DNA from: Trichoplax adhaerens
Lineage: Eukaryota; Placozoa; Uniplacotomia; Trichoplacea; Trichoplacidae
Assembly: GCF_000150275.1 (NCBI RefSeq)
Contig: NW_002060948.1
Coordinates: 3,734,512-3,798,511, forward strand
Direction of reading: 5' to 3'
Length of the DNA stretch: 64,000 nucleotides
Below are positions 50,276-63,146 of the stretch, in pieces (position 1 is the stretch's first letter; every line of letters starts with the position of its first letter). Position numbers and translations under genes: made by a program. Under the pieces are notes generated by a model, which was not told where the DNA came from, did not search any database, and saw only the letters and a list, made by a program, of their open reading frames with translations.

Positions 50276-50431
50276 TTCCACTACAGTACAGTGCGCTCAA
50301 GGCTGTATACAGTACAATATACTGTAGTCGAATTGACTGTTTCAACGAGGAGTGTTGCTTACTTTGCCGTTTATGATTGCTGTTGCTTATTTCTACTGTA
50401 CAAAAACTAGCAGATGAGACAAAAGTGAATA

Positions 50432-53400
50432 ATGAACATGTCGCAGGTAAATTTGGATTCATCTGTTAGGGATTGCATCCAATATGATCGCAAGGCGATG
50501 ACCTCCATTCTAGTCTAATTTTAATGTATGAAAAAAAAAAAATTGCCTGATTTTATTGTTGTTGTTGTATCGTGCTTGTTGTAGGCAAATGTATCTGAGA
50601 CTTCGATGACTTTCGGCCCGGAATGGTAAGTCTGTATTGATTGCGTAGCGTAGGTCAATGAGCAAGCACAAAATTGTCAAAATCCCATGCCTAGTTCAAC
50701 GCCAATCCTATCTACTGTTAACAGTCGAGCACAACATACTACCATAATAGGAAATCATCCAATAATCATCCGCACAACATTGCATCGCCAAGCAAGCATC
50801 CTGATTTGTTGTCAAAGGTCGCCACTACACTGTAGTATTGACTTGAGAACAGAGCGCTACAATGTAAGCAACCACGGTACCGTTCATCATGTGTCCATCA
50901 TTGGACGACTTTTCCATGCTGATCATAACTGGATCCTCAGCAAAGTATTTCATTAACTCACTTTGGTACCCCCCCCGATTGAAGACCATCAGCTTTCAAT
51001 TTTAGTATTGACATCATGGAACCGATACTGCTTCATCAACAAACTTGCTTTCGAGATGAATAGACGCATGGACTAGATGTGTTGTCCAATAACACTGGTC
51101 TACTACCGTACGGCTTCCATAAATCGAGCGAAATGACTCCATGAACCATGTCAATACAGTACGAGAACATGGCATGTTGTTCTACAACTAGTGTATACTT
51201 ACATCGTACTCCAGTGACTAGCATTTAAAGCAACCTTACAGTCGTAAGATATTTGGCGCACTATGCATAACAGCAGTCCGTAATAAAGTAGGATTCGACT
51301 CAACCTTCCTTGCTAACTCGTTCCATTCCATTTTGCTAGGAATATAAAAATTAAAAGCCAAACTTTGTACAATCGTAGCGATCCAAGCCTATTCAAGGTG
51401 ATCGCCACACGATTAAACAGTTTCCTGATTTCCATCGTTGCTCCTTTTAGTTTACACTCGATCCTACGTTGTTTACAGTACTATAGACAAGACTTGCTGT
51501 TAACAAGCTGACTTGAAGGATAGCGTTTTGGTACTGATACTGTCCAGGTGTAGAATAGACTAGACTGATGAACTTTTTCCTGTCCACGTCCATACTCTCT
51601 ACCCTTGTAACATAGTCTCCATACCCTGATTACAGCCTAGTGTAGCCCTAGACGCGATCTCCAAGTACCAGACATTATTCGCACACTGTATCATGTTGTC
51701 ATCATGCTAGAGCTAAAATGCGCCTTGCAATGCTCATTTTTCAATCTTTTCCCCTTGAAATCACTTCATTCAGCATTCAATCAAGTTCAATACTGATGAT
51801 TTAAAGTTACCGTTGTGCTATACCATCCTCGATAATGTACTTCATCAAGGGAGAGATGTCCGTTGACTGCAGTGCATTCCTATACGACGCATACGTTGAC
51901 AAATGCCCTAGAGGTTGTAGACTGATCGAGTGTTAGTCTTTTTTTTTTCCCCCTTTGGCTATTATTCAAAATGGATCGTATATCAATCCCTTGCGATCCA
52001 CTTTACCTCTCCTTCTACTGTAGTCATCATGCAATTTCAACTCCACTGTAAAACTTGGATCTTCCATTGCGTCTTCGTTTCAGCTAGCGTAGGACATTGT
52101 TGTTGTTGTCCAAATTGAACGTTGCAAATGGATGGTTGTTAGTCAAGCCGTTGGGATGAGTGAAATCGGCCATTCCTAACATGGAGTATAAAGTAGATAT
52201 CCTTGTAAAACGGCGACGTTAAGGTCAATGGATCAGATTTTAGTATAAACGACACTGGTTCAACTTAACAATTCTTCTCTTGGCACTTATCCCCACTTAG
52301 TACTAGTTTTGAAAACAGTGGTCAATCAAATTAGTTTATGATAAGCAAAGCGATGCGATGTTGTAAAGCCAAGCGTAAGCAATGGAGAGTCAACAGTCAT
52401 AAACTTACAGCAATACTGTCCTCCACGTTGAACCGCTATGTAATGTGTATAGTAGACGTACTGCAAAAGATCAAACTCTACAATCCTTCTCCAATGAGTC
52501 CAATAAATCTTTGCTACTACAGAGATAACAATGGAAAGGAGTTCATTTTAGAACATTTTGGGGGTCTCAGACTTGTACAGTGGAAGTTTTATTTACAATG
52601 TCGCCAATTCCTATCAAAATGTTACTGTATTACAATTTTGCAACTTGGCCAGGATATCGCATAGTGACAGTACTGTCCTGGTCCAATCGTAAACTACAAA
52701 CCAATGAAAACGGATTCTACTGGCAATCTTCTTTGGATAGTCCTAAATCAATTTCACTATTCTCTTACGCTTCAAAATCGATCCCTTTTAAATCAACGTG
52801 AACGGATATTCTACAGTACTCGATACAGCTTGTATATATTTATCGACAACATATACAATACGCGCTGATGCAATTTTAGACTAATGAAGAAACGTAGTCA
52901 AAATCAATTTTGACCGGGGTAGGCCAGGGCTATGTATGAACATGTCATGACTCTTTGAAGTTGGCTTTCCATTGGATATCATGGATAAAAATGTTCAGTT
53001 GTACATGCAATTACTCACACTACTGTAGCATGCCATTGTCAATGTCTTGGGCGTTGTTAATCCATTTATCTTTACGCAATATAGATCTTAAGTGTACTTT
53101 AGGCTTCATCTTAATCGACATTGTCATTTTTGTACAAGAATTTTACATCCATTTTTTCCTCACCGGTAACAATTAATGAACAATTTTACCTTCCATTCAG
53201 TCTTAATCATTTTTGTCTTACAAAGAAAAAATTGCAAAAGTTAAAAGGTTAAGATAGAGGAATAGAGCGAATGGGTAAAAAGTCCTGCATGATGAAAGAC
53301 AGTGTGATATCAATTTCTTCCTTTGTAGCTCTCTTTCAAAACTACTTTTCTCCTAATTTTGGCCATTCTACGATACAGTCTTATTCATGAGTTGACATTT

Positions 53401-56400
53401 TACTACATCGTCTATAATCCTGATAGAAAAAGTGAAAGTCTAAAATACTACTTCAGTGTTGTTTAGAATACAGAGAAAAGACTTTGGACGTTAAGTCAAT
53501 ACTGGCTACAATCATGGCTTAGGCTTTTCTATCCAATGAGAAATGAATAATCTATTTTTCTGCCGATACTAAGATTACTAAAGGCTAAATAATCTATCGC
53601 ATTGTATCTTACTACCTAATAGAAAGTTTTTTTTGAAATTCATGTTATGATACGTCTAGATACAACAGAATGGACCAAATTAAGATGTATATGCATACTA
53701 CAGTACTACACAAACTTCAACAAGTTTAGGAATGATAGAGCAGTACTGTACAGGATTTAATCAATCATACCAAGGACTATTCCTCCTAGTGGTCCTTGAT
53801 GATACATATTGACGTAGAAGATAATATTTCATGATTGTGTGTAAAGTATATGCTGCTAGTGCATATAGCTGGACTTTACATAGTCGTCTTTCGTCTTCTT
53901 AACTACGATTCTGTGCTAATACGTCATTGAAACAAAAAAGAATACTGTACAATAGTTATCTTGTTGTATTTATTGAACGGTGTAATAGAGAGCGTAGCAG
54001 TGACCTTCTGGGCAATTTAGAACTAGTGGAAGGTTTCGACAGCTCTCGCTATTCTTATTTTTTACACTGGTATATTTCTATAGTGTATATCTGTAAATTT
54101 GTAGCTTTGCTCCTTGCGCTGTATGGATACGTATTAGTATCGCAAAGTTCAAAGAATTGATATGATTTCTGAACATCATCACTAGGCTAAAAAAAGATAC
54201 TAATTTAAAATCAATTTACACTTAACGTACAATTATCACGACTGTGTTGACAGCGATATTATTGCACTTACGTAGATATCTCTTCATACCCTTCCTACTA
54301 TATACGATATACCAATATAATGTATACTAGTACAGTGTAGACTAGGATATACAGAAATGGTGCAATTTATTTTTTATCACGTTAGGCCGAATACTTGTAT
54401 TATGATTCGCTCGCGATCATGGCATCATAAAATTGATTATCCTGTCCTTTCATTCCATTACTTGATTAAGTGAAACTGAAACCAACGCCCTATGAACGTA
54501 AAATTCGTCCTTATTGCATACAGTAGGCAATAATCAAGAGATATCCACACATAATAAAATTACTATTATTAAATTTGTCTTTTAGGTAACTTATGTAAAT
54601 CGTGCCAATGTCATCATGTTAGCTTGACACATGTTTAATTACTTAGAATAGTATCGATGACACACAATACAAGATCGAATAGATATAGCTATAATACCAT
54701 CTTGCAGGATTGAATGTTAGCTTACTGTTAAGGCTATCATTTTATCGAGAAGGAATACGCATTAGTTAATTTGAAACTCAAGATTAGGACCAGATATTAC
54801 TATCAATATTGTCGTAGTTAATTATTGAGGACATGTAGATTTCTCTAGAACGTTTCATGTAAATTGTAGTACCTCCATGTAGTCTTATTTGGATTTAATA
54901 TCTGAGCAGACAACGATAATATTGTCATGTAAAAAATTCTTAGGTAGCATATTTATTCATGGCGTATAAAACTTATAATTATACGAATACGATAGAGTAT
55001 AGGATCGTTTGCTTCGCCTTTTTTTCTCTTCTACTTGTAATAATGATTAAAATCGCTAGAGAATTATATCTTACAAATTATATCAGATTGGTTAACCTTT
55101 ATCCTAAGATTGTTTATAATAAATGGATAACGCTGTACATCTAACGTTACGTTGTTTTCCATATCAATTTTATATGCTCTAGTTTAATTGTTTTCCTTGC
55201 ATTTCTTAGGCTACGAAATTTACCTTTAACAGGTGGCGGCGGGCTAAATATAACTTCACCACCTCGCTCACCGATTTTTGTAGAACAAGAGAGTGGTAAA
55301 ATAGTTTATAATAAAGAAGAATTAATACAATATTATAAGAAGGTAAAAGACATCCCGCGAGTATTAGAGAAATGCCCGGTACTATTACATCCAGAACCGC
55401 TATTGCCCATGACTATGATACCTCTATCTGAAGAAGAGCAGCGTAATGCTGCAAGCGTTAATAGTGCCGTAGCACTCAGAATGACTGGTCGTGGCGGTAG
55501 CCATCCTCGTGGGCGCGGTAGTGTCAGAGGAAGAGGTAACTTTCATTACTTTTATCGCAAGACATGAAATTCAATGACTGCTATAGTAATAGGCTACTTT
55601 ATATGCTTCAAATTGCGTAATATCTACAATTTTTTAAACCAATAATCTACTAAAGATGTAGTATGCACATATCTGCTCTCGATACTGTTTTGTTATCACT
55701 TAATTCTCAATTTTTAGATCAATACCGTTGTATACGTACTGTATATATATTATACACTTATACAGTATATGTACCGTACCATACATAGATTGGTTAATAA
55801 ATTTCGACATTTTTGAATAGATTTTTAATTTTAGTAAAGTTCTTATCCATACAGTATTAGAACACGTTAGTATTTTACTTGATGTTATTAAGCTATAGTA
55901 AAATCTTCCTTTTCCGGTTTTGTTTTTGTTTCAGGTCGAGGTCGTGGTGATGCTTATTATATACGCACTGGTAGCGATGACGGTAACACCAGCGGACATC
56001 CTACTTTTACACGAAGTCGTAGTGGTGAAGGCAAATCATCCTGGGATATTGAAAGGTAAGAGATTTTATTGGCATTATGATTAAATATTATACGTAGTTG
56101 TAGTTAATATAAATTAATTTAGTACATGATTTTACATAAGTATTATATACATGTATAATTTGATAGATCAGATCATCAGATATTTTTATTCGTGAAATCT
56201 TGTAAGGCTATTGTTGATTGTTTTAGTCATAGCCCTATACTTTCGATATCAACAGCTATAAATAAATTGATCAAATCACTGTAACAATTGACTTTTTATA
56301 TTATTATTGCCCGCCTTTATTCCATATGTCACAAGTCCACGAGATGGTAAGTCTTTTCTATTGTAAGCAATAGAAATTTGTAATAAATTAGTGATGTAGT

Positions 56401-59400
56401 GAGTGTGTTATGCTTGGAATCATTTTAGTGCATTGTCACATTCATACAGTACTATTGATATTAGATACATAATAATTTTTATTGTAATCTTTAGGTCAAA
56501 ATAAACAAGAAAATAATCGGCCAGTAAAAAATAGCTGGAGATCTGAAAGCTTAACTTCAGAAGATGACAATGGATGGAAATTTGCTGGTCGAGGCAATAA
56601 TCCAAATAAGTCTCCACGTGTACTAACTGGTAGTGGCAACTGGAGAAGTAGTAGTTCAGGTATTTAGTTATTACAAATTTTGATTGATAATTTTTCTGAC
56701 AAAAATTTCCGCTGAAATTAATTGTACGTGCAACCAGTATTGTATTAATTAAGATTAAGATAATAATTGTTAACATCAAGTGTGCATATCTAAACAAAAA
56801 CCAAAAGTACTTAACAGTAGACGTTTTTAGAATCAAGAACATGGAATAGTAGGACAAATTACCAACAAAAAAATCACTACAGTAATGATGATTCGTATGA
56901 TTTACCGGAATGGAGCCAGGATGGCGTTGACGACATTATTGGAACTTTCGATGGTTCTGGGGCATTTTGCTCTCAAAAGGTATCGAAGAAATTATAGATA
57001 GGATTTAATTTCTTCTTACTAAGGCTTAAAACTCTATCTTCAGATGGAAAGTGGTGAAATAGAAACATTCGAGAGTGATAATAAGAGTGGTATACAAGTT
57101 GAAGCGGAAGAAAATTCAACGGTAAAAGCTAAAAATTTTAGACCGTGTGTAGTTTATTTCATCTAAGAATATTGAAGTCCGTCGTTGATATCAATCATGT
57201 ACCATTAGTTCTACCATGAATACATTGTATGTTCCATTTATCGCTCTAACTGTGTACTTTTCTTTGTATTTTATAATGCAGACAAATGATATCAAAGAAT
57301 CTGATAGGCAACAAGGAGTAGTAGATGGATTAGGTATTTAGCAAGATATAATAAAAATAGATATGATAATAAACTAAATGTAATGTATCGTTTAAAAATG
57401 ATAGTTTGAACCAATATTAAAAATTTAATATATTTTCGGATGGTTATGGTTGTTAGAATACGTTGCTCCTGTTCGTGACGATTTAAGATCGACCGTAAAA
57501 GATAATGTTAGTGCAACAATAGATGATAACAAAGATTTAGAAGAACATCTACCTGAATCTCTTCGCTTAGCAATAAGTGACGATCAGCTGCCGGAATCTT
57601 TACGTAATGTTATCGAACAACTAGATACAGAATCATGTAGTGCGAAAACGACAGATAATGTTCGTGAAATTTTTTCAAGTTGATATTCTCGAACGTTAGC
57701 CCATGAATCTCCACCTTTATAATTCATATTTATTACCTATAGCATCAACAACAAGTTGTAGATAATAATGCAAGCAGGAATGATATGTCGGTCAGTTTGC
57801 AATTGTGACATAATAGATTTTTTAAAATTTTTGATACGGAGTTCGTAACGTTACATTCTAAATTGTGTAGATGAGGATAGATAATATGGGGAAAGATGGT
57901 AACTTAGTAAGTGAAGATGAAAAATGGCTTTATCAGGATCCTCAGGGCAAATTACAAGGTAGATTTTATTGTAAATTGAATGAGGTAAATGCTTAGTTGG
58001 TGGTTTGACGTAATCAACCTTATCCATTAGGCCCATTTGGAAATAATGAAATGCTAGAGTGGTTAAAAGCGGGATTCTTCGCTCCTAATTTGCCAGTCAA
58101 AAGAGCATGTGATGACTATTTATTGCCTTTAGGTTGGTTCTCATCTGTAATCGAGTTAGCAATTAGTTTCTTATGTTAACTTTTATTCTCTAAAAGTAAT
58201 CTATAATACTTACAGGGAAGGTTATTAGAATTTGGAAGAGGATTCCTTTCCAACCTGGTCCTGCGCCTCCTCCATTCAAGGTATCTTAAATTTATTCAAT
58301 TTGATACCACAACCTTTTATATTTGATATATAGGATATTCTTGCTTTCCATAAATTGCTTAAATATGCGTCAATCTATAGATCAGTCAAGAACAAGTTAT
58401 ACAACATCAGCAGTATCAACAACCACAACATCAACAGTCCCAGCACCAACATCAACAATCTCAACATCAACAATCACAACATCAACAACAACAACAAATG
58501 GCTGCTATGGCTGCTGCAAAGGAACAGCGACTATTTTTACAAAGACAATTAATGGCCCAGAAGTTGATGCAGCAGCAACAACAACAGCATATGTATCAAC
58601 ATCAAATGATGTTATATATGCAACAGATGCATCTCCAACAACAGCAAATGTCTCCAGAGGCATTAAATATGGCTTTACAACAAAATTCACAGAACCCTAC
58701 AACTGTTGAATCTGAATCTGATAATCGAATGGAATCTCACGAAAGTAATACAAATCAACAAAAACCGAAATCGGGTATTGAACGAAGTGACGTTACACGC
58801 TATTGTATTGTGTAATTTAGACCAGTATCTAATTAAAATTGCTTTTAATAATAGCATGGAATATGACTCAAGTTAAACCAGCTGATGCTTGGAACGGATC
58901 TGAAAGGTACCGTAATGTATCTTGGTCAATCACATATTTTGATTATTGATTTTTAGTACGAATATTTGTAAAAATATCATTATTATGCATAGTAACCAAA
59001 GTGAACATAAAGTACCGGATAATCAGGTATTAGACACAACCATTACTGTTGCATACAGATCTAAGGAAATCTGTTCGTTTTATCCGTAATAACAATACGC
59101 TGTACAGTATATTGTTAGCAGAAATTGACAGCCGTTTATAATACTACAGGATCAACCAGTATCTATATCACAGTCTCAACTAGAAGAGGAGTGGGTAAAG
59201 AATGCAGAAGGACGCAGAGAAAAGCAAACTCAGCCAAATATGGCAATTCTTGAGGAGAGTCAGTCACTAGCGAAACAACATCAACAGCTTCAATCTGCAG
59301 CAAGCTCTGCGAGACAAGCTTCAATTAATATGAACATTAGTCATGAACAATGGAAAATGACTTCTGCCACTTCTCCAGTTTCCTTAGCGCAAATACAAGC

Positions 59401-61244
59401 CGAAGAAGCTAGGCGAATAGCTGAAGAACAGGTACATAATTGAATTACAGGTTTCACTAGACTTTATGAAATCTTATAATTGGAATATTCGTATTTAACA
59501 GCGACTACGCCAGCAGCAAGTGCATCTACAGCAACAGCAAACTGATCAAAATAGAAGTTTTGTTGGAAATTGGGTTTCTAATTCTCGGTAAGTAGTGTGT
59601 ACCCATTCTTTACTTTTTCATAATAACAAAATTATCAATGCTTTATTATATATTTTTTTGCTGGATTATAATTATATCAAATATACTAGCAGCAGTAGTG
59701 ATGGAATGTCGAATAGTCCGATATCTTTGGTTGATATCCAAAAGGAGCAATCGTCGCGAAATGAAGAAAAATTACGACAACAACAAATGGTAATAAAGTA
59801 GTATTTTATATGATTGTTGATTTATCTTACTAAACTCATTGCTATCTATTTGCGTATCAGCAGACATCTGTTTCCTCTAACGTGACCCGGACGTCTGGCT
59901 GGGGATCATCACCAATGGTCCATCAGAATGTTAAAGTTCAACCTACATCAGGCAACAGTGGTCCAATAAACTCGGGCTTACTTGGTCAGGTTATTTCGTC
60001 AAGAGGATTAACTAACGAAACCGTAAAAACACGCAATCCTTTGGATGAAACGACATTAGTTAATCGTCCAAATCCCTCTCTTCAATCATTTTTTCACCCT
60101 GATATTTCTAACAAGTTAGTTTTTAATTACTGTAAATGTGCTTCATGTTGAAATAATTTGAAAATGTTTAAATACATCAAAATATTTTTCTGTTCTAGAT
60201 CTGCATTTCCAGAACTTTCAACCAACAAACAAGGTGTAAAAACTTCTCAAGAGAGGGTAATGACATCTTGCAACTTATTTCATTGAATATTTGTAAATGT
60301 GAAATGTAACGTTTCTGCTTTAATGTCAGGGTGATGTTACTCGAGTCTCTAATACAGCTTATAATCCAGAAAATGCATTGATTCAATGGTGTGAAAGACG
60401 TTTAGCTGGAATTGAAACAACTATTGATAGTATGTGTATTATCATATTATAACCGTTATCGAATAATTTGTTACTACTTTATTATGTTACTGAAACAAGC
60501 TACCGGCCAGTAGTATAATGAACTTTCAAAGTTACGGATTCATTCCTATAATATTTTTTTTTCACATAGTCCCGACATTCGCTAGATTCATTTCATCTTT
60601 AGGATCTCCTGCCGAGGTATTTACGTTGCGATACTTAATAGTAACGATGTATTAGTATTTTATCGTATCTTGTATCATCTAACTAATACCACTTTATCGG
60701 AAGGTTCGCGATTATCTTAAGATGTATTTGGGAAGTACAGAAGAAGTAAAGAATTTTTTCAATGACTATGTTAGGAAAAGACGGGAATGTGAATCGGTTA
60801 GAATTATTCATGTTGTATTTTTTGATCGATATTTTTTTAACACACTAAGTATGCTTTTCATATTAAAAGCAGCAATTTCCAAAAGCCTCACCTGGTAACA
60901 TGAAAGAAACAACTACAGATATGGAGCCATCAGTAAGGAGTGAAACTCGCGAGGAATCACAAGTCGAGGTTAATTAAGAGAAAGCGTATTTATTTGTATG
61001 ACTGATCAGTCAGATAGCAATTTTATAAAATTTGATTAACAAATCTCTTTCCTTGGACAATCAGGCAAACGAATCACCATCGCCAACATCTAAAAGTAAC
61101 AACTCTAGTAATGCCAATAATTCGAATAAGAAAAAAAAGAAAAGGATGCAAAAAGTTGATCCAAGTATATTAGGTTTTAGCGGCAGTTCAGGAGATCGAA
61201 TTAATCAAGGTGCCATCCAGTCATTGCGTGATGTGGAATATTAA
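50432..61244 (+). CDS. GIGYF: GIGYF (GRB10-interacting GYF protein), 4EHP-type translational repressor
   Basis: Scaffold that recruits the cap-binding repressor 4EHP and, through its GYF domain, proline-rich partners in mRNA repression and ribosome quality control. The 27-exon model has 1079 codons: 50432..50446, 50585..50625, 55210..55535, 55935..56055, 56336..56346, 56495..56659, 56831..56979, 57044..57121, 57282..57333, 57457..57659, 57743..57790, 57871..57958, 58031..58132, 58216..58280, 58381..58774, 58855..58906, 58993..59026, 59150..59431, 59502..59587, 59690..59789, 59861..60114, 60199..60256, 60330..60429, 60570..60616, 60704..60796, 60873..60968, 61065..61244. Landmarks in order: MTFGPEWLRNLP; the 4EHP-binding YNKEELI; ALRMTGRGG and RGRG repeats; LPEW..GTFDGSGAF; GYF domain (KWLYQDPQGKLQGPF, EWLKAGFF); a Gln-rich region; QWCERRL and PTFARFISSLGSPAE; and KKKKKRMQKVDPSILGFSG at the end. 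Exons 1, 5 and 17 and the donor at 58774 are the least certain. Human GIGYF1/2 have 1035 and 1299 residues. Confidence 0.93.
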
Positions 61245-61817
61245 TATTGCAATTATCATGCTATCATCATTAAATATTTTACAGATAGCTTACTACATTT
61301 TCATTCAATTCATAATTCTTATCCATCAATAATTAAGCCTTATCGTATCATATTAATGATAACGTATGAATTGAATTCTGATCTATCTAATACGAGCGAA
61401 CGGCACTTCTTAACAAGATAAAACTTTACAGCTAGTATCAGCCGCAAGAGCAATAAAATGTTGTATATATAATAAATATATATATACAGGATCTGTAAAC
61501 AAATTTACATAAGACAACATCATTTCTACAAGTTAAACTATTCAATAAACATATTAGTTGATTTACATTTCATGCTGTTGGATGATTATCGATATTTGGC
61601 AATACTCATTTCAGATTGCTATTTAATAGGCTAGAGTAAGTCCATCAACAAAAGCAGTTATTTCTTGTATATTTAATATACAGTATAAGTGAGCTGGTGA
61701 TAGATTATACGTTAGTCTTTAAAGTAAATGTAAGCTGTGCCGATCACCAATTTAGCAGTCTTAAACACAGCCATATTGTAAATTGGGGTTTTCACCTAAT
61801 GTCTATGAGGATAATGA
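61245..61817. other. Gap between convergent GIGYF and ANKRD49 stops
   Basis: A 573-bp AT-rich gap containing the GIGYF 3' UTR on plus and the ANKRD49 3' UTR on minus. An ATTAAA on the minus strand at 61622-61627 could serve ANKRD49. No repeat or coding frame seen. Confidence 0.5.
61452..61457 (+). terminator. Candidate poly(A) signal for GIGYF
   Basis: AATAAA 208 nt after the GIGYF stop, with a second AATAAA at 61471-61476. Motif and distance are the only support. Confidence 0.4.
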
Positions 61818-63146
61818 CTATGATGTCTTTGACAATCGAAATTGTTTAAATGATACTTTGATACTATCATCTATCAACTCAAATAAGGCTGCATTTGGAC
61901 CAGACCTTAAAGCAATTGCTTCTGCTGATTCTTGGCAGCTATTGATTGCTCGACTATCACATAAGCTCACTTTATTTAATAATAACATTTCGATAGTAGA
62001 ACGCGCTTCACCTTGCCCTCTTGATGCAAGATGCAACGGAGTTTGACCACTTCCAGTCTTTGCGTTGATATCAGCGCCAGCTTGTAATAGCAGTGAAGCG
62101 ATATCAGTATGAAACCAGTGACAAGCGCAATGCAATGGTTGCCAGCCATCATTGGTCTCAGCTGAGATATTTGCACCGCGTTTAATTAACATCTCAACTA
62201 TTTTGATACCGCTATGATTTCCTGCAGCTCGATGTAACGCTGTGTAACTAGCAATGAAAATAAAATTAAAGTTCGTTGTTAGTTTATTAGGTCAACTATG
62301 AAGTTAGTACGAATTTTAGTTTTGCTATTCTTAAGTTTTCATGGACTCTTTACCCACTGTAATTGACATAAATCAAGGTGAAAGTATTGTACAGCATATA
62401 AAGAAGGTAGTTTTTTTTGGTGTTAATCTATTTTATATTCGTATTCTATTCATTAGTTATAATCATTCAATTTAAAATACTGTAAATACAATTAGGATTT
62501 AATATTTTTGATAGAAACAAATCCTATCTTGATTGTTTCCTTTTACAATATTCAAACAATCAATGCTACAAGTCTATTAGTAATTAGGCAAGTCTTACCC
62601 ATCACTATCCGTATAGTGTATGATATCGTTACATCGATCGAGCAGTTTTTGCACTAAACTTTGATTAGCATATTCCGCTGAAGTTAATAAATAGTTTCCA
62701 AGTCGGTCATTTAAATTGGTATCTTCAGGACATTGTCCTTGATCGATTTCGTTGAGAAGTTGATTGATGCAATTTACAGTATCTTCACTCATGAATTCAT
62801 CTTGATCATCATAATTTGAGCTACTATCTGGATATTGTTTAGACGTCGAATGCACGTTGAGTAAAGAGGAAGTATTGGTCTGATTGAAGGGATAACGATG
62901 CTGTGAGTATTGGGTATTATTTATCTTTAAAATATCACCAGGTACGAATCCATCTTGCATCGTTAAGAGTTGAGAAACAAGTCGTTCATGTTCAACTTGC
63001 TCCTCTGTATTAATATGATCTTCGTCACTAACTGTCTCCACAGCAACGTTACTATTCCCTTCATTTCGAACATGTAATACTGGATTATTGGATTGATCGT
63101 TTCGATGTAGATTTGATTGACTGTCGTGGCTATCCAATGAATCCAT
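61818..63146 (-). CDS. ANKRD49: Ankyrin-repeat protein, ANKRD49-like
   Basis: Two minus-strand exons, join(61818..62247, 62599..63146), phase 2/1, give 325 residues. Exon 1 (residues 1-182) is acidic and Ser/Asn-rich with no domain I recognise; its last part (RLGNYLLTSAEYANQSLVQKLL) begins the ankyrin fold. Exon 2 carries ankyrin repeats: YTALHRAAGNHSGIKIVEML, then DGWQPLHCACHWFHTDIASL, then SGQTPLHLASRGQGEARSTI. The middle repeat and the terminal region (ALFELIDDSI) match human ANKRD49, which is shorter (about 239 residues) because its N-terminal part is smaller. ANKRD49 is reported as a nuclear regulator in vertebrate germ cells; the role here is not inferable. Start ATG 63146 is the first in frame of a long open exon. 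A generic ankyrin protein is the alternative, but the DGW-PLH-AC-W repeat favours ANKRD49. Confidence 0.88.

Larger units (their letters stand above)
47795..50431. other. Intergenic region between head-to-head Kv-beta and GIGYF
   Basis: Should hold both promoters and the missing Kv-beta 5' exon(s). No frame here resembles a known protein; those at 48681-49490 and 49559-49795 run through repeats on both strands. It contains a 140-bp duplication, TACAGTAC clusters and a minisatellite, listed separately. Confidence 0.5.

Noticed and set aside
52338-52664. 108-codon open frame inside the long second intron of GIGYF
   Set aside because: No recognised domain and no splice partners; chance frames of this length are expected in 4.6 kb.
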